A stretch of 36,759 nt of DNA from an uncultured Christensenellaceae bacterium (GTDB lineage Bacteria; Bacillota; Clostridia; Christensenellales; Pumilibacteraceae), in assembly GCA_910587805.1 (NCBI GenBank), contig CAJUNM010000006.1, forward strand, positions 35,749-72,507. The letters run 5' to 3'. Under the pieces are notes generated by a model. The model did no database searches and was not told the origin of the DNA. It worked only from the letters and a program-made list of their open reading frames with translations. The position numbers were made by a program, and so were the translations under genes. Below, piece after piece: positions 8,567 through 17,409 of this stretch. Within the stretch, counting starts at the first letter, position 1, and the number at the start of each line of letters is the position of its first letter.

Positions 8567-9610
8567 TCACGTAATTTTATCGATACGTTTTTCGTTAGTA
8601 CGATTTTTCAACTGTCCGCACGCACCCGCTACGTCCGAGCCCATGGAACGTCTGACCGTTGCGGAAACGCCGAGCTTGTTCAGTCTGTCGCAAAATGCAT
8701 AAGCGCGCTTTTTGGAACAAGGCACAAGATCGCAATACTCAGTTTTATTGAGCGGAATCAAATTTACGTGACAGCACACGCCCTTAAGCAAATCTTTCAG
8801 CTTAGTCGCATCGTCGTCGGTATCGTTGAATCCGCCTATCAAAATGTACTCTATTACGACACGTCTGCCCGTTTTACCGAAAAAACGTTTAAGCGCGTCA
8901 ATGTTCTGCTTGACAGTATAACTGTTTGCAATGCGCATGATCGTCTTGCGCTTTTCGTCCGTAGCGGCATGCAGCGACAGCGAGAGCGTGCCGCAAAACC
9001 CGTCGCGAGCGAGCGCGTCTATCTTATCGGGAATTCCGCACGTGGATACCGAAATATTGCGCATACCGATATTAAGTCCGTTCGGGCTTGTTATAAGCCG
9101 TATAAACTTTACCGTATTTTCGTAATTGGCAAGCGGCGAACCGCTGCCCATCATAACGACCTTTTTAACTCCGCCGTTGTCTTTTTGATCGCGCGCTATA
9201 TAAAGCACCTGCGCCAAGATCTCGCCTGCGGAAAGGTTGCGTTCAAGTCCGTAATGCCCCGACGCGCAAAACAAACAACCCATGGCGCAACCGACTTGAC
9301 ACGATACGCATACGCTGTTGCCGTAATCATGCGGTAAAAATACCGATTCGATCAACTTTCCGTCATGCGTTACGAATAAGTACTTGACTGCTCCGTCGCT
9401 TGAAACGACGCGAGTGGTTTCTGTTACAGCTCTGTCGATATAATTCTGCTCGAGTATGCGCACAAACGCTTTGGGAACGTCGCTGTATTCGCCAAAGCCG
9501 TCGAACGCCGTAACGTGCCGCATGATCTGCCCCGCTCGGTACTTTTTTTCGCCGAGCGCGATAACTATATCCGTAAGCTCGTCCAAATCGTATTCGCAAA
9601 GCGCGGTCAT
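8567..9610 (-). CDS. rlmN: 23S rRNA (adenine2503-C2)/tRNA methyltransferase RlmN
   Basis: A 347-residue radical SAM enzyme that methylates C2 of A2503 in 23S rRNA. The iron-sulfur motif CX3CX2C is Cys108, Cys112 and Cys115; the upstream catalytic Cys101 and the methyl-carrying Cys331 (in ACGQL) are both present, which separates it from a dead homologue. LSLHAATDEKR and RRVVIEYILIGGFND are typical. One oddity: the SAM-binding GEP motif, normally G(S/M)GEPL, reads GSGSPL, with Ser158 replacing Glu. The start ATG overlaps the rsmB stop (ATGA), and it is the last gene of the yicC-to-rlmN unit. An AT-only hairpin at its stop codon may end the transcript. Confidence 0.93.
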   Translation of the reverse strand: MTALCEYDLDELTDIVIALGEKKYRAGQIMRHVTAFDGFGEYSDVPKAFVRILEQNYIDRAVTETTRVVSSDGAVKYLFVTHDGKLIESVFLPHDYGNSVCVSCQVGCAMGCLFCASGHYGLERNLSAGEILAQVLYIARDQKDNGGVKKVVMMGSGSPLANYENTVKFIRLITSPNGLNIGMRNISVSTCGIPDKIDALARDGFCGTLSLSLHAATDEKRKTIMRIANSYTVKQNIDALKRFFGKTGRRVVIEYILIGGFNDTDDDATKLKDLLKGVCCHVNLIPLNKTEYCDLVPCSKKRAYAFCDRLNKLGVSATVRRSMGSDVAGACGQLKNRTNEKRIDKIT

Positions 9611-10878
9611 TTTACCCTCTTAAAACGCGCGATGTAAAACCCGTCGCATTTATCTACGTCGGGCAAAAGTTTACACTCGTCGCAAAGCTCGAAATTATCG
9701 TGTTTAGCCAAGAATCTCTCGACTGTCTGCTCGTTTTCGCACTTGAGTATAGAACATGTGGAATAACACAGCGTGCCTCCGATCATGCAGTATTCCGCGG
9801 CATTAGATAGTATCTTTTCCTGTAAAACGCACAAGTCGTGAAGATCGCTCGGCTTGCGCCTTATCAAAATATCCGGCTTTGCCTTTATCGTGCCCGTACC
9901 GCTGCAAGGACAATCCGCAACTACCAAATCGAATTTATTTACAAACTCCGCATTGCGCTTTGCCGCATCGTTCAATTTAACTTTTATTTCCGCACCGAGT
10001 TTTTTCGCATACCCGCGCATGAGTTCGAGCTTGTGTTGATATATATCGCAAGATGTAATATCGAAATTTCCGAGTTCGTACATCAACACCGATTTACCGC
10101 CCGGAGCGGCGCACAGGTCTACGGCTTTTCCCCCGTCGATGCCGGACACATACGTTTTTACGGCACGTATCGAAGATACCGACTGCACCGCATACGTGCC
10201 GCGCTCGAACCTTTCCAATGCGGCTTTATCGCAATAGCATCCGTGATCGGTTATTTCGCAGCCGTACTGTCTCGCAACGGCATAAAATTCGTCTGTGTCC
10301 GCGCGTTTGACCGGACGAATATGCGTTTTATTGGGTATTTCCGCATCGAGTATCGCCGCGGCTTTGTTTTCGCCGTAATCGGATATAAGCATTTTACAAA
10401 GCCACTCGGGCGTTTTGTGCTCGTACGAAAACTGCTCCAAGCCGCTCGCAAACGTCGGCTTAAAGCCTATCGATCGTTTGAGTACGGCGTTTATAAACCC
10501 ATCGTATACTCCGCTTATCTGTTTGGATAATTCGACGGTGCGATTGACGGCAGCGTAATTCGGCATATCCGCATAGCCTATATAATATAAGCCGATTTTC
10601 AATACAGTAACGGAGTTAGGCGACGGACGTTTATCGCACAACGCGCGTATGATCTTATCCAACCTCACGTTAAAATCAAGCACGCCGTAAAACGCGCTCG
10701 TAACGAATGCGTGTGCGCGCTCGTCTTTAAGACTTTTCAACGCATCGGTTATGGCTTTGGCGCAAAACGCGCCGTCCGAAAAAACCGCGGCGAGCGCGTC
10801 GTATACCGCTCTGTCGATGAGTTTATCCGCATATACGGCTTGGGTATTCTTCGCTTTTTTTCTATTGCAATATTCCAC
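9607..10878 (-). CDS. rsmB: 16S rRNA (cytosine967-C5)-methyltransferase RsmB
   Basis: A 423-residue m5C methyltransferase acting on C967 of 16S rRNA. It has an N-terminal NusB-like RNA-binding domain (about 20-150) and a Rossmann methyltransferase domain with the SAM motif DLCAAPGGKS, motif IV DCPCSGTG near 320-327 and motif VI STCS near 369-372, whose Cys is the expected nucleophile. It starts at GTG preceded by GGGGTGA and overlaps the fmt end by 17 bases. It follows fmt and precedes rlmN, the usual Bacillota order. Confidence 0.95.
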   Translation of the reverse strand: MEYCNRKKAKNTQAVYADKLIDRAVYDALAAVFSDGAFCAKAITDALKSLKDERAHAFVTSAFYGVLDFNVRLDKIIRALCDKRPSPNSVTVLKIGLYYIGYADMPNYAAVNRTVELSKQISGVYDGFINAVLKRSIGFKPTFASGLEQFSYEHKTPEWLCKMLISDYGENKAAAILDAEIPNKTHIRPVKRADTDEFYAVARQYGCEITDHGCYCDKAALERFERGTYAVQSVSSIRAVKTYVSGIDGGKAVDLCAAPGGKSVLMYELGNFDITSCDIYQHKLELMRGYAKKLGAEIKVKLNDAAKRNAEFVNKFDLVVADCPCSGTGTIKAKPDILIRRKPSDLHDLCVLQEKILSNAAEYCMIGGTLCYSTCSILKCENEQTVERFLAKHDNFELCDECKLLPDVDKCDGFYIARFKRVK

Positions 10879-11782
10879 ACGTCACCCCGACGTCAAATTT
10901 TTTCCCGCGCAGAAATTCCTCGATACAGAGCGCGCGCTTGCTCGGCGCTTGAATACGCTCGATCGCTACGGCATTGCTTCCGCACGCGACAACGAGACGC
11001 TTACCGCATTCCGTTACGGTGCCGAACTTCGCGTTCGTATCGCATTCGATAACGCTTGCCTTGAATATTTTGTAAACTTCGCCGTCTATCTCGGTACGCG
11101 CGCACGGCATAGGCGCGAGCGCGCGGATTCGGTCCGTCACTTCTTTCGCGCTTTTGGAAAAGTCAATGAATAATTCATGCTTTTTTATCGTTTTACAGTG
11201 CGTCGCAAGCGCATCGTTCTGTTTTATAGGCGTAATGCCGTCGAAATTATCGAGCGTTTCCACGAGCAGCTTCGCACCGATCTCGCCAAGCCTTTCCATA
11301 AGTTCGCCCGCATTTTCTTCTGCGGTTATTTCTGTTTTTGAAACAGCCAATATATCGCCGCTGTCAAGCCCAAGCTCAGTTTGCATTATGGTCACACCCG
11401 TTTCGGTCTCGCCCGCGGCAATAGCCGCTTGAACGGGCGACGCTCCGCGGTATTTGGGCAGCAACGAAGCGTGTACGTTTATAACGCCTTTAGGGAACGA
11501 ATCGAGCACGTCTTGCGTCAAAAGCTGCCCGTACGCTGCGGTAACCGCTATATCCGCGCCGAAAGCCTTTAATCGTTCGGTTTCCGTACGGATCTTTATC
11601 GGTTGTATAACGTTAAGCCCCGCCCTTTCGGCGGCATGCTTGACTGCGCTCGATTCCGATTTACCGCGCTTGACTGCGCGGTCGGGCTGCGTGACAACGC
11701 CTACGACTTCGTGCTTCGATGCAAGCAATGCGTTTAAGCTTGACACAGCGAATTCCGGCGTGCCCATGAAAAGAACTTTCAT
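10862..11782 (-). CDS. fmt: Methionyl-tRNA formyltransferase
   Basis: 306 residues; formylates Met-tRNAi using 10-formyltetrahydrofolate, making the initiator that Def later processes. The catalytic triad is visible as Asn102 and His104 in NVHASLLPKYRG and Asp140 in LGLDSGDI. The C-terminal OB-like domain is present and the length is normal. It sits 1 base after the def stop, with a GGGGCGG ribosome site inside the def end. A folate partner (fau) lies elsewhere in the window. Confidence 0.97.
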   Translation of the reverse strand: MKVLFMGTPEFAVSSLNALLASKHEVVGVVTQPDRAVKRGKSESSAVKHAAERAGLNVIQPIKIRTETERLKAFGADIAVTAAYGQLLTQDVLDSFPKGVINVHASLLPKYRGASPVQAAIAAGETETGVTIMQTELGLDSGDILAVSKTEITAEENAGELMERLGEIGAKLLVETLDNFDGITPIKQNDALATHCKTIKKHELFIDFSKSAKEVTDRIRALAPMPCARTEIDGEVYKIFKASVIECDTNAKFGTVTECGKRLVVACGSNAVAIERIQAPSKRALCIEEFLRGKKFDVGVTCGILQ

Positions 11783-11783
11783 A

Positions 11784-12239
11784 CTACCGCCCCTTTTTCA
11801 AAGACTTATCCGTAAACAATATGCCGTCGAGATGGTCTATCTCGTGACAAAAACACGACGCGGCGAAATTATCGCCTTTAAGCACGATCGGATTGCCGTA
11901 TCTGTCGAACGCTTCCACAACTACGTGGCGCGGACGCTCTACTTTTTCTCTGACGTTAGGGATAGATAAGCACCCTTCCGCCGCAACGCGCTTGCCCTTT
12001 GCTTTTACGATAACGGGATTGACCGCCTCTATTATCGTATTGCCGCCGTCGAAAGTAGCGACGAAAATGCGTTTAAGCACGCCGACTTGCGGTGCGGCAA
12101 GCCCTGCGCCGTCGGCATAGATCACCGTGTCGCGCATATCGTCGATAAGCTCGCACAATTTTTCGTCGAATATCGTGACGGGTTTGCTCACCTGTCGCAA
12201 AGTATCGTCGCCTTCTTGATAAATGTTTCTTCTTGCCAT
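11784..12239 (-). CDS. def: Peptide deformylase
   Basis: 151 residues; removes the formyl group from nascent proteins. The three diagnostic motifs are GAGLAAPQ (44-51), EGCLS with metal ligand Cys90, and HEIDH with ligands His132 and His136 and catalytic Glu133. The short C-terminus after HEIDHLDG matches type 1 enzymes. A strong AGGAGG lies 9 bases before the ATG. Paired with fmt. Confidence 0.97.
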   Translation of the reverse strand: MARRNIYQEGDDTLRQVSKPVTIFDEKLCELIDDMRDTVIYADGAGLAAPQVGVLKRIFVATFDGGNTIIEAVNPVIVKAKGKRVAAEGCLSIPNVREKVERPRHVVVEAFDRYGNPIVLKGDNFAASCFCHEIDHLDGILFTDKSLKKGR

Positions 12240-12251
12240 ATTATCGTCCTC

Positions 12252-14447
12252 CTAACTTAAATCGTTCGGGTTGATTTCGGTAAAACACGTGACTTGCGGA
12301 AACCGTTGCGCAACTGCGTCTGCTACGATGTAAACCTGCTCGCGCACGCCGCAGTTCGGTTTGATCCGCATAAGTATTTGCATGCGGTATTTTGTTTGTA
12401 TGCGTTTCTTCGGCGAACGCATTGCGTTTAGATAAATAAAATCGTCTTGACGCTCGCTCGCAATATTCCGTACTTCGTCTATGGCGAACTTTGTTGCGTC
12501 AAGCGCGATGCTTTCGTTTTCGCAGCTTATGAGAATGCGCAATATCTCCGTAAACGGCGGAAATCCCGAAGTATGCAAAAGATTGATCTCTTTGGAGTAA
12601 AACCCTTCGTAATCGTATGCGGAGACAAGTCTGTACACATAGTGTCCGGGAGTATACGTTTGCAATATAACACGCCCCGGTTTTTGTTCTCTGCCCGCTC
12701 TGCCCGCTACTTGAGTGATCAATTGAAAAGTACGTTCCACTGCGCGAAAATCCGAAAAATGCAAGCTCATATCCGCATCAATTATTCCCACAAGCGTAAC
12801 ATTGGGAAAATCATGCCCTTTGGCTACCATTTGCGTGCCGACGAGTATATCCGCGTTTCCGCTCGCAAAGTCCGACAGAAGATTCAAATGTGCGTCTTTC
12901 GTGCGAGTAGTGTCGTTATCCATACGTATCACGCGCGCTTTCGGAAACATTCGATTTATATGTTCGACCACGCGTTCGGTACCCATAAAACCTTGTTTTA
13001 TATGCGGACTTTTGCAATTCGGACACAGATCGAGTTTAGCGTACCGACGTTGGCAATAGTGACACTTGAGCAAATTCTCGTCCTTGTGGTATACAAGCGA
13101 TACGTCGCAATCCTCGCACTTGGCTACGTAACCGCACTTTTTGCACATAACGTACGAGCTGTATCCGCGACGGTTCAAAAACAATATAGCCTGACTGCCG
13201 GACGCCAAGCACTCGTCGAGAGCCGATATAAGCTTAGCCGAAAACATGCCCGAATTGCCGTACAAGACCTCGTTACACATATTTACCGTTTCGATCTCGG
13301 GCATTTTACGCTTGTTTATTCGGTTAGGCATTCGCACGAGCGTATACATGCCGTTTTGTGCGTTATAATAGCTTTCTACGGACGGCGTTGCCGAACCCAT
13401 CACGCAATGCGCTCCGTTATATTTAGCTCTGAAAAACGCAACCTCGCGCGTTATGTATCTCGGATTGGATTCGGATACGTACGACGTGTCGTGCTCCTCG
13501 TCGATCACTATCAGTCCGATATTTTGCAACGGCGCGAATATAGCCGAACGCGCGCCTACGGCTACGTGCGCCTCGCCCGTCAACAGCCTGCGCCATTCGT
13601 CGAACCGCTCCCCGTCGGATAACCCCGAGTGCAATAAAGCCGCCTCGTCGCCGAATCTCGAACGAAACAAACGCATTACTTGCGGCGTAAGCGAAATCTC
13701 GGGAACGAGCATGATCGCGGTTTTGCCCGTACGCAGCGTTTCGCTTATTGCGTTCAAATATACTTCTGTCTTACCGCTGCCCGTAACTCCGAACAGCAAC
13801 GTCGGCTTATCGCTTTGCAATATCGTATCGACTGCCGTATTCTGTTCGTCTGTAAGCGTAACGGCGTCGGTCTTTTGCACAATATGCGCATACGGCGTAC
13901 GAGAGACTTGCTCGCGTTTTTGCAAAAATACGCCGCGCGCTACCAAATTTCTCACAGCCGCGGCGGAATACTCGGCGTTAAGCTTGCTTTGCTCCGCAGC
14001 GCCTTCGCTGCGCACGTATTCAAATACTTCGAGTTGCGCGTGCGCGGTTTTTTTTATAAACAGCGCCGGATCGACGTTAGCATACTCGGGATTGACTTCG
14101 ATAAATATACGCTCGAGCGCTTTTATTCTTCCCCCGCGCATTTTTGCCGGCAAGAACAGTCGGAATACGTCCACTCTGCGCAAATGAAAACGCGACGTCA
14201 TAAAGTCGCATAATCCCAAGAATTCTTCCGAAATGATCGGTCGATCGTCCAAAACGGATATGATCGGCTTGAGTTTTTCGGGCGGCACGTCGGTGGTCTC
14301 CGAAAAACCGATGCAGTAGCCTTCTACGGTTCTGTTACCGAACGGCACGGAAACTCGACAGCCGCGCTCTACTCCGTCTATTGCGGTATAATCGAAAATT
14401 TTATCGACGTCGCTTGCCGAAATGTCAACTATAACTTTTGCGATCAT
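12252..14447 (-). CDS. priA: Primosomal helicase PriA
   Basis: 731 residues; a 3'-5' superfamily 2 helicase that reloads the replisome at collapsed forks. In order: N-terminal 3'BD and winged-helix region (1-200), Walker A GVTGSGKT (about 218-225), DEEH box (about 315-318), eight zinc-binding cysteines at about 433-476 in CxxC pairs (for example CKKCGYVAKCEDC), helicase motifs such as QVAGRAGR, and a C-terminal domain ending in TEINPNDLS. All key residues seem intact. Its ATG overlaps the coaBC stop (ATGA) with no strong ribosome site, so it is probably translated by coupling. Confidence 0.96.
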   Translation of the reverse strand: MIAKVIVDISASDVDKIFDYTAIDGVERGCRVSVPFGNRTVEGYCIGFSETTDVPPEKLKPIISVLDDRPIISEEFLGLCDFMTSRFHLRRVDVFRLFLPAKMRGGRIKALERIFIEVNPEYANVDPALFIKKTAHAQLEVFEYVRSEGAAEQSKLNAEYSAAAVRNLVARGVFLQKREQVSRTPYAHIVQKTDAVTLTDEQNTAVDTILQSDKPTLLFGVTGSGKTEVYLNAISETLRTGKTAIMLVPEISLTPQVMRLFRSRFGDEAALLHSGLSDGERFDEWRRLLTGEAHVAVGARSAIFAPLQNIGLIVIDEEHDTSYVSESNPRYITREVAFFRAKYNGAHCVMGSATPSVESYYNAQNGMYTLVRMPNRINKRKMPEIETVNMCNEVLYGNSGMFSAKLISALDECLASGSQAILFLNRRGYSSYVMCKKCGYVAKCEDCDVSLVYHKDENLLKCHYCQRRYAKLDLCPNCKSPHIKQGFMGTERVVEHINRMFPKARVIRMDNDTTRTKDAHLNLLSDFASGNADILVGTQMVAKGHDFPNVTLVGIIDADMSLHFSDFRAVERTFQLITQVAGRAGREQKPGRVILQTYTPGHYVYRLVSAYDYEGFYSKEINLLHTSGFPPFTEILRILISCENESIALDATKFAIDEVRNIASERQDDFIYLNAMRSPKKRIQTKYRMQILMRIKPNCGVREQVYIVADAVAQRFPQVTCFTEINPNDLS

Positions 14448-15628
14448 ACGGACAATATTTTATCCCAGATCACGTTTGCAAGCTCGAGCTTGCTCATAAG
14501 CGAAAGCTCCGTCACGTCGGATCCCGTTATCAATGTGGCTATATTCGTATCGACGTCGAAACCCGCGCCTTTCGCGGTTACGTCGTTAAGAACGACCATA
14601 TCGGCATTTTTCGCTTTGAGTTTTTTCAACGCGTTGGCTTTGAAATTTTCGGTCTCGGCGGCGAACACTACGAGCTTGCGCCCGCCTTTGTTTTTGCCCG
14701 CCCATGCGGCTATATCGGGCGCTTTTGAAAACTCAACGGTGAGTTTATCCGACTTGATCTTATTTTCCTGCGCCGTAACGTTGTAATCGCAAGGCGCGGC
14801 AGCCATGACGGCAATATCGCATCGAGCAAAGTTGTCTTTGACTGCTTGCAGCATTTGCTCGGTAGTATGCACGTTCACGGTATTCCAATCGTTAGATAAC
14901 GCCGTATCAACCGTATGCCCTTTAACATATACGACGCTCGCACCGCGCTTGCTTGCCGCGCAAGCGAGCGCATAGCCCATTTTTCCGCTCGAGCGGTTTG
15001 ACAAAAACCTAACGGGATCGATGTCGGTACGCGTCGCACCGGATGTTACGAGCACGGTCTTGCCTTGAAGATCGCGTTTTGCATTAACAGTATCGCAAAC
15101 CGCATTATACAGCGTTTCAGGCTCTGCCATTCTTCCGCTTCCCATATCGCCGCACGCCAAGTACCCGCTGTCGCCGTAAACTGAAACGATACCGCGCGCA
15201 CTCAATGTGTCGAGATTGCGTTTTGTGGCAACGTTGCCGAGCATAGCGGTATTCATTGCGGGAGCGATAATTATCGGACACGTACATGCGAGCAAAGTCG
15301 TCGACAAAAAATCGTCGGATATACCGCATGCGAGTTTGGCTATAACGTTAGCGGTAGCGGGCGCAACGATCGCGCAATCAGCTTTTTTAGCAAGCGCAAC
15401 GTGCTCCACTTCCCAAACGAAATTACGATCGAACGTATCGACTACGACGCGGTTATGCGAGAGCGTTTCAAACGTCAGCGGACTTACAAACTCGGTAGCG
15501 TTCTTTGTCATTGCGACATGCACGACCGCGCCGCTTTGAACAAGCCGCGAAACGAGCGTGCACGTTTTGTAAGCCGCAATGCCGCCGCTCACGCCTACGA
15601 GTATTGTTTTGCCGACGAGTGTGTTCAA
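14444..15628 (-). CDS. coaBC: Bifunctional phosphopantothenoylcysteine decarboxylase / phosphopantothenate-cysteine ligase
   Basis: 394 residues; two consecutive steps of coenzyme A synthesis. The N-terminal flavoprotein CoaC domain has GGIAAYK, catalytic His76, PAMN (123-126) and the flap Cys159 in ACGDMGSGRM. The C-terminal CoaB domain starts at about 190 with VLVTSGATRTDIDPVRF and SNRSSGKMG, and has the NDV motif near 340. It begins at TTG: that codon directly precedes the conserved GK-ILVGVSGGIAAYK, and an in-frame stop (that of rpoZ) lies two codons upstream. coaD, another CoA gene, is at 23627-24112. Confidence 0.95.
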   Translation of the reverse strand: MNTLVGKTILVGVSGGIAAYKTCTLVSRLVQSGAVVHVAMTKNATEFVSPLTFETLSHNRVVVDTFDRNFVWEVEHVALAKKADCAIVAPATANVIAKLACGISDDFLSTTLLACTCPIIIAPAMNTAMLGNVATKRNLDTLSARGIVSVYGDSGYLACGDMGSGRMAEPETLYNAVCDTVNAKRDLQGKTVLVTSGATRTDIDPVRFLSNRSSGKMGYALACAASKRGASVVYVKGHTVDTALSNDWNTVNVHTTEQMLQAVKDNFARCDIAVMAAAPCDYNVTAQENKIKSDKLTVEFSKAPDIAAWAGKNKGGRKLVVFAAETENFKANALKKLKAKNADMVVLNDVTAKGAGFDVDTNIATLITGSDVTELSLMSKLELANVIWDKILSV

Positions 15629-15631
15629 CGC

Positions 15632-15829
15632 TTAATCTTCGGCAACGCCTTCCACTTTGCCGTCGATAACTTCGTGCGCCGCAAGCGAAACGGCGTTGAC
15701 GTTTTCTTGCTCGAGATAGTCGTGACGCTTTTCCATGAGCGTGCGAGCGCGCTTTGACAAAATGCCGACGAGCGCGTACTTATTGCCGACTGTTTCGACC
15801 AACTTGTCTATAGGGGGATCTACCAACAT
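15632..15829 (-). CDS. rpoZ: RNA polymerase omega subunit
   Basis: 65 residues; small subunit that helps assemble RNA polymerase by folding around beta'. It shows the conserved core YALVGILSKRAR, with the basic run that normally follows, and is near the usual length for Clostridia. Ribosome site GAGGTG lies ahead of the ATG. Its location between gmk and coaBC matches Bacillota order and supports the call for such a short protein. Confidence 0.9.
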   Translation of the reverse strand: MLVDPPIDKLVETVGNKYALVGILSKRARTLMEKRHDYLEQENVNAVSLAAHEVIDGKVEGVAED

Positions 15830-15846
15830 AATTCACCTCGGAATGA

Positions 15847-16464
15847 TTATTTGCTCAAAAGCTCTTTAATGAGCGTTTCGTTGTTTTTGATGCGGCATTT
15901 TTCCGCATCGATAATGTCTATAATGCGATCGGTCGCTTGCTCGACCGTATCGTTAAACACTATGTAATCGAACATCTCGTATTTGGAAAGTTCGTGCTTT
16001 GCCGCTTTAAGTCTCGTTTCGAGCGCGGATTTGCTTTCCGTTCCGCGCCCTCTCAAACGTTGTTCCAGCACGCCGAAATCGGGCGTCATCAAAAATATGA
16101 GCACCGCATCGGGATACTGCTTTTTTATCGATTTTGCACCGTGTATATCCACTTCGAGCAAAATATCTTTGCCGTTTTCGAGGCTTTCAAACACGGGCTT
16201 TTTGGGGGTTCCGTACATATTGCTATACACCTCGGCGGTCTCCAAAAACTCGCCTGCGGCGATCATTTGCCTGTACTGTTCCACTGTACGGAAATAATAG
16301 TGCACGCCTTCGGTTTCGATGGGCACGCCGTTTTCGCAACGCACCGGACGAGTCGTGACCGATACGGACGGTTTGATTCCCGTTTGTTCTATAACTTTGT
16401 TGGCAACAGTGCCTTTCCCCGCGCCCGACGGACCGGATATAACAATCAACAAACCTTTTTTCAT
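15847..16464 (-). CDS. gmk: Guanylate kinase
   Basis: 205 residues; converts GMP to GDP with ATP. P-loop GPSGAGKG at 11-18, followed by SVTTRPVRCENG and the GVHYYF stretch that bind GMP, and the LID-like RLRGRGTES. Normal length. Its ATG overlaps the yicC stop by one base (TAATG). The remA gene that often sits between yicC and gmk in Bacillota is absent. Confidence 0.97.
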   Translation of the reverse strand: MKKGLLIVISGPSGAGKGTVANKVIEQTGIKPSVSVTTRPVRCENGVPIETEGVHYYFRTVEQYRQMIAAGEFLETAEVYSNMYGTPKKPVFESLENGKDILLEVDIHGAKSIKKQYPDAVLIFLMTPDFGVLEQRLRGRGTESKSALETRLKAAKHELSKYEMFDYIVFNDTVEQATDRIIDIIDAEKCRIKNNETLIKELLSK

Positions 16465-17339
16465 TATTCTACGTTCCTGATTTGCTCCTTGATTTTTTCG
16501 ACTTCGTTTTTCATTGCAACGACGTAGCTCGTAAGCTCTATGTCGTTTGACTTGCTGCCCATGGTATTAACCTCGCGCACCATCTCTTGCGACAAAAAGT
16601 CGAGACGCCTGCCTTGCGGTATTTTTTCCTTGCATATGGCGCGGAATTGCGCAATATGCGAAGTCAATCGCGAGATTTCCTCGTTGATATCGGCTTTATC
16701 AGCAAAAAACGCGACTTCGTTCAACAGTTTGTTTTCGTCCGGCTCGAAACCGTCCAAAAGTTCTTTTACTCGCGTTATAAGTCCTTGCTTGTAATCGGTA
16801 ACCACGAGCGGAGCGCGCTGCTTTGCTTTGTTCAACAGACTTTCGAGATTATCGGCGAGTCTCGTCAAGTCCGCCAATACGCCCTTGCCTTCCGTAAGGC
16901 GCATTTTTTCGAGGTTTGCGAGCGCTTCGAGCGTCGCCGATTTTGCGAGAGCAATCACCGCATCTCGGTCGTCTTGCGGCACGGACACCGTGACTATTTC
17001 GGGCGTACGCATGAGCGCGGTAACATTGAAATCGTCTTCGAGCCTGAACTCGGCGCGCAGAGATTTTGCGGCGTTTACGTATTCCGACGCCAACGAGTTA
17101 TCGACCGTGACTTTTTTCGACGAATCCGATAAATTCTCATACGTCAAGAATACGTCCACGCTTCCGCGCGAAATCGCGCCCTTTACGCATTTTTGAACGG
17201 TATCGTCGATATACATCAACGACTTCGGCAATTTGCACGTTACGTCCAAAAACCTACCGTTTACCGATTTGAGCTCTACGGTAACGGTGCGTTTATCGCT
17301 CGTTGCGACGCCTTTGCCGTAGCCTGTCATGCTTTTCAT
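16464..17339 (-). CDS. yicC: YicC/YloC family endoribonuclease
   Basis: 291 residues, the standard length. It starts MKSMTGYG, the N-terminal signature of this family, and has the conserved VELKSVNGRFLD and, near the end, RRLDFLSQEMVREVNTMGSKSND. Members are reported to be RNA endonucleases or adaptors linked to small RNA turnover and late growth. First gene of a nine-gene unit; a near-consensus promoter overlaps the ligA stop just upstream, and AGAGGG precedes the ATG. Confidence 0.93.
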   Translation of the reverse strand: MKSMTGYGKGVATSDKRTVTVELKSVNGRFLDVTCKLPKSLMYIDDTVQKCVKGAISRGSVDVFLTYENLSDSSKKVTVDNSLASEYVNAAKSLRAEFRLEDDFNVTALMRTPEIVTVSVPQDDRDAVIALAKSATLEALANLEKMRLTEGKGVLADLTRLADNLESLLNKAKQRAPLVVTDYKQGLITRVKELLDGFEPDENKLLNEVAFFADKADINEEISRLTSHIAQFRAICKEKIPQGRRLDFLSQEMVREVNTMGSKSNDIELTSYVVAMKNEVEKIKEQIRNVE

Positions 17340-17380
17340 AGCAAACCCTCTGCTTTCTCCGAATTTTCACCCTATATGAT

Positions 17381-17409
17381 AGTATAGCACAATGTCCGTT
17401 TCATTTCAA
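17381..17409 (-). promoter_or_regulatory. Sigma-A-type promoter of the yicC-to-rlmN operon
   Basis: Minus strand: -35 TTGAAA (17409-17404), 17-base spacer, -10 TATACT (17386-17381), with TGC just before the -10 making an extended -10. The -35 overlaps the ligA stop codon. Expected start near 17374, giving a leader of about 35 bases before yicC. Confidence 0.8.

Noticed and set aside
8556..8580. AT-only hairpin at the rlmN stop codon as a terminator
   Set aside because: The stem AAAATTA/TAATTTT followed by TTATAT is too weak to call with confidence.
12447..13622. 391-codon plus-strand open frame
   Set aside because: Antisense shadow of priA, Arg/Tyr-rich without domain features.
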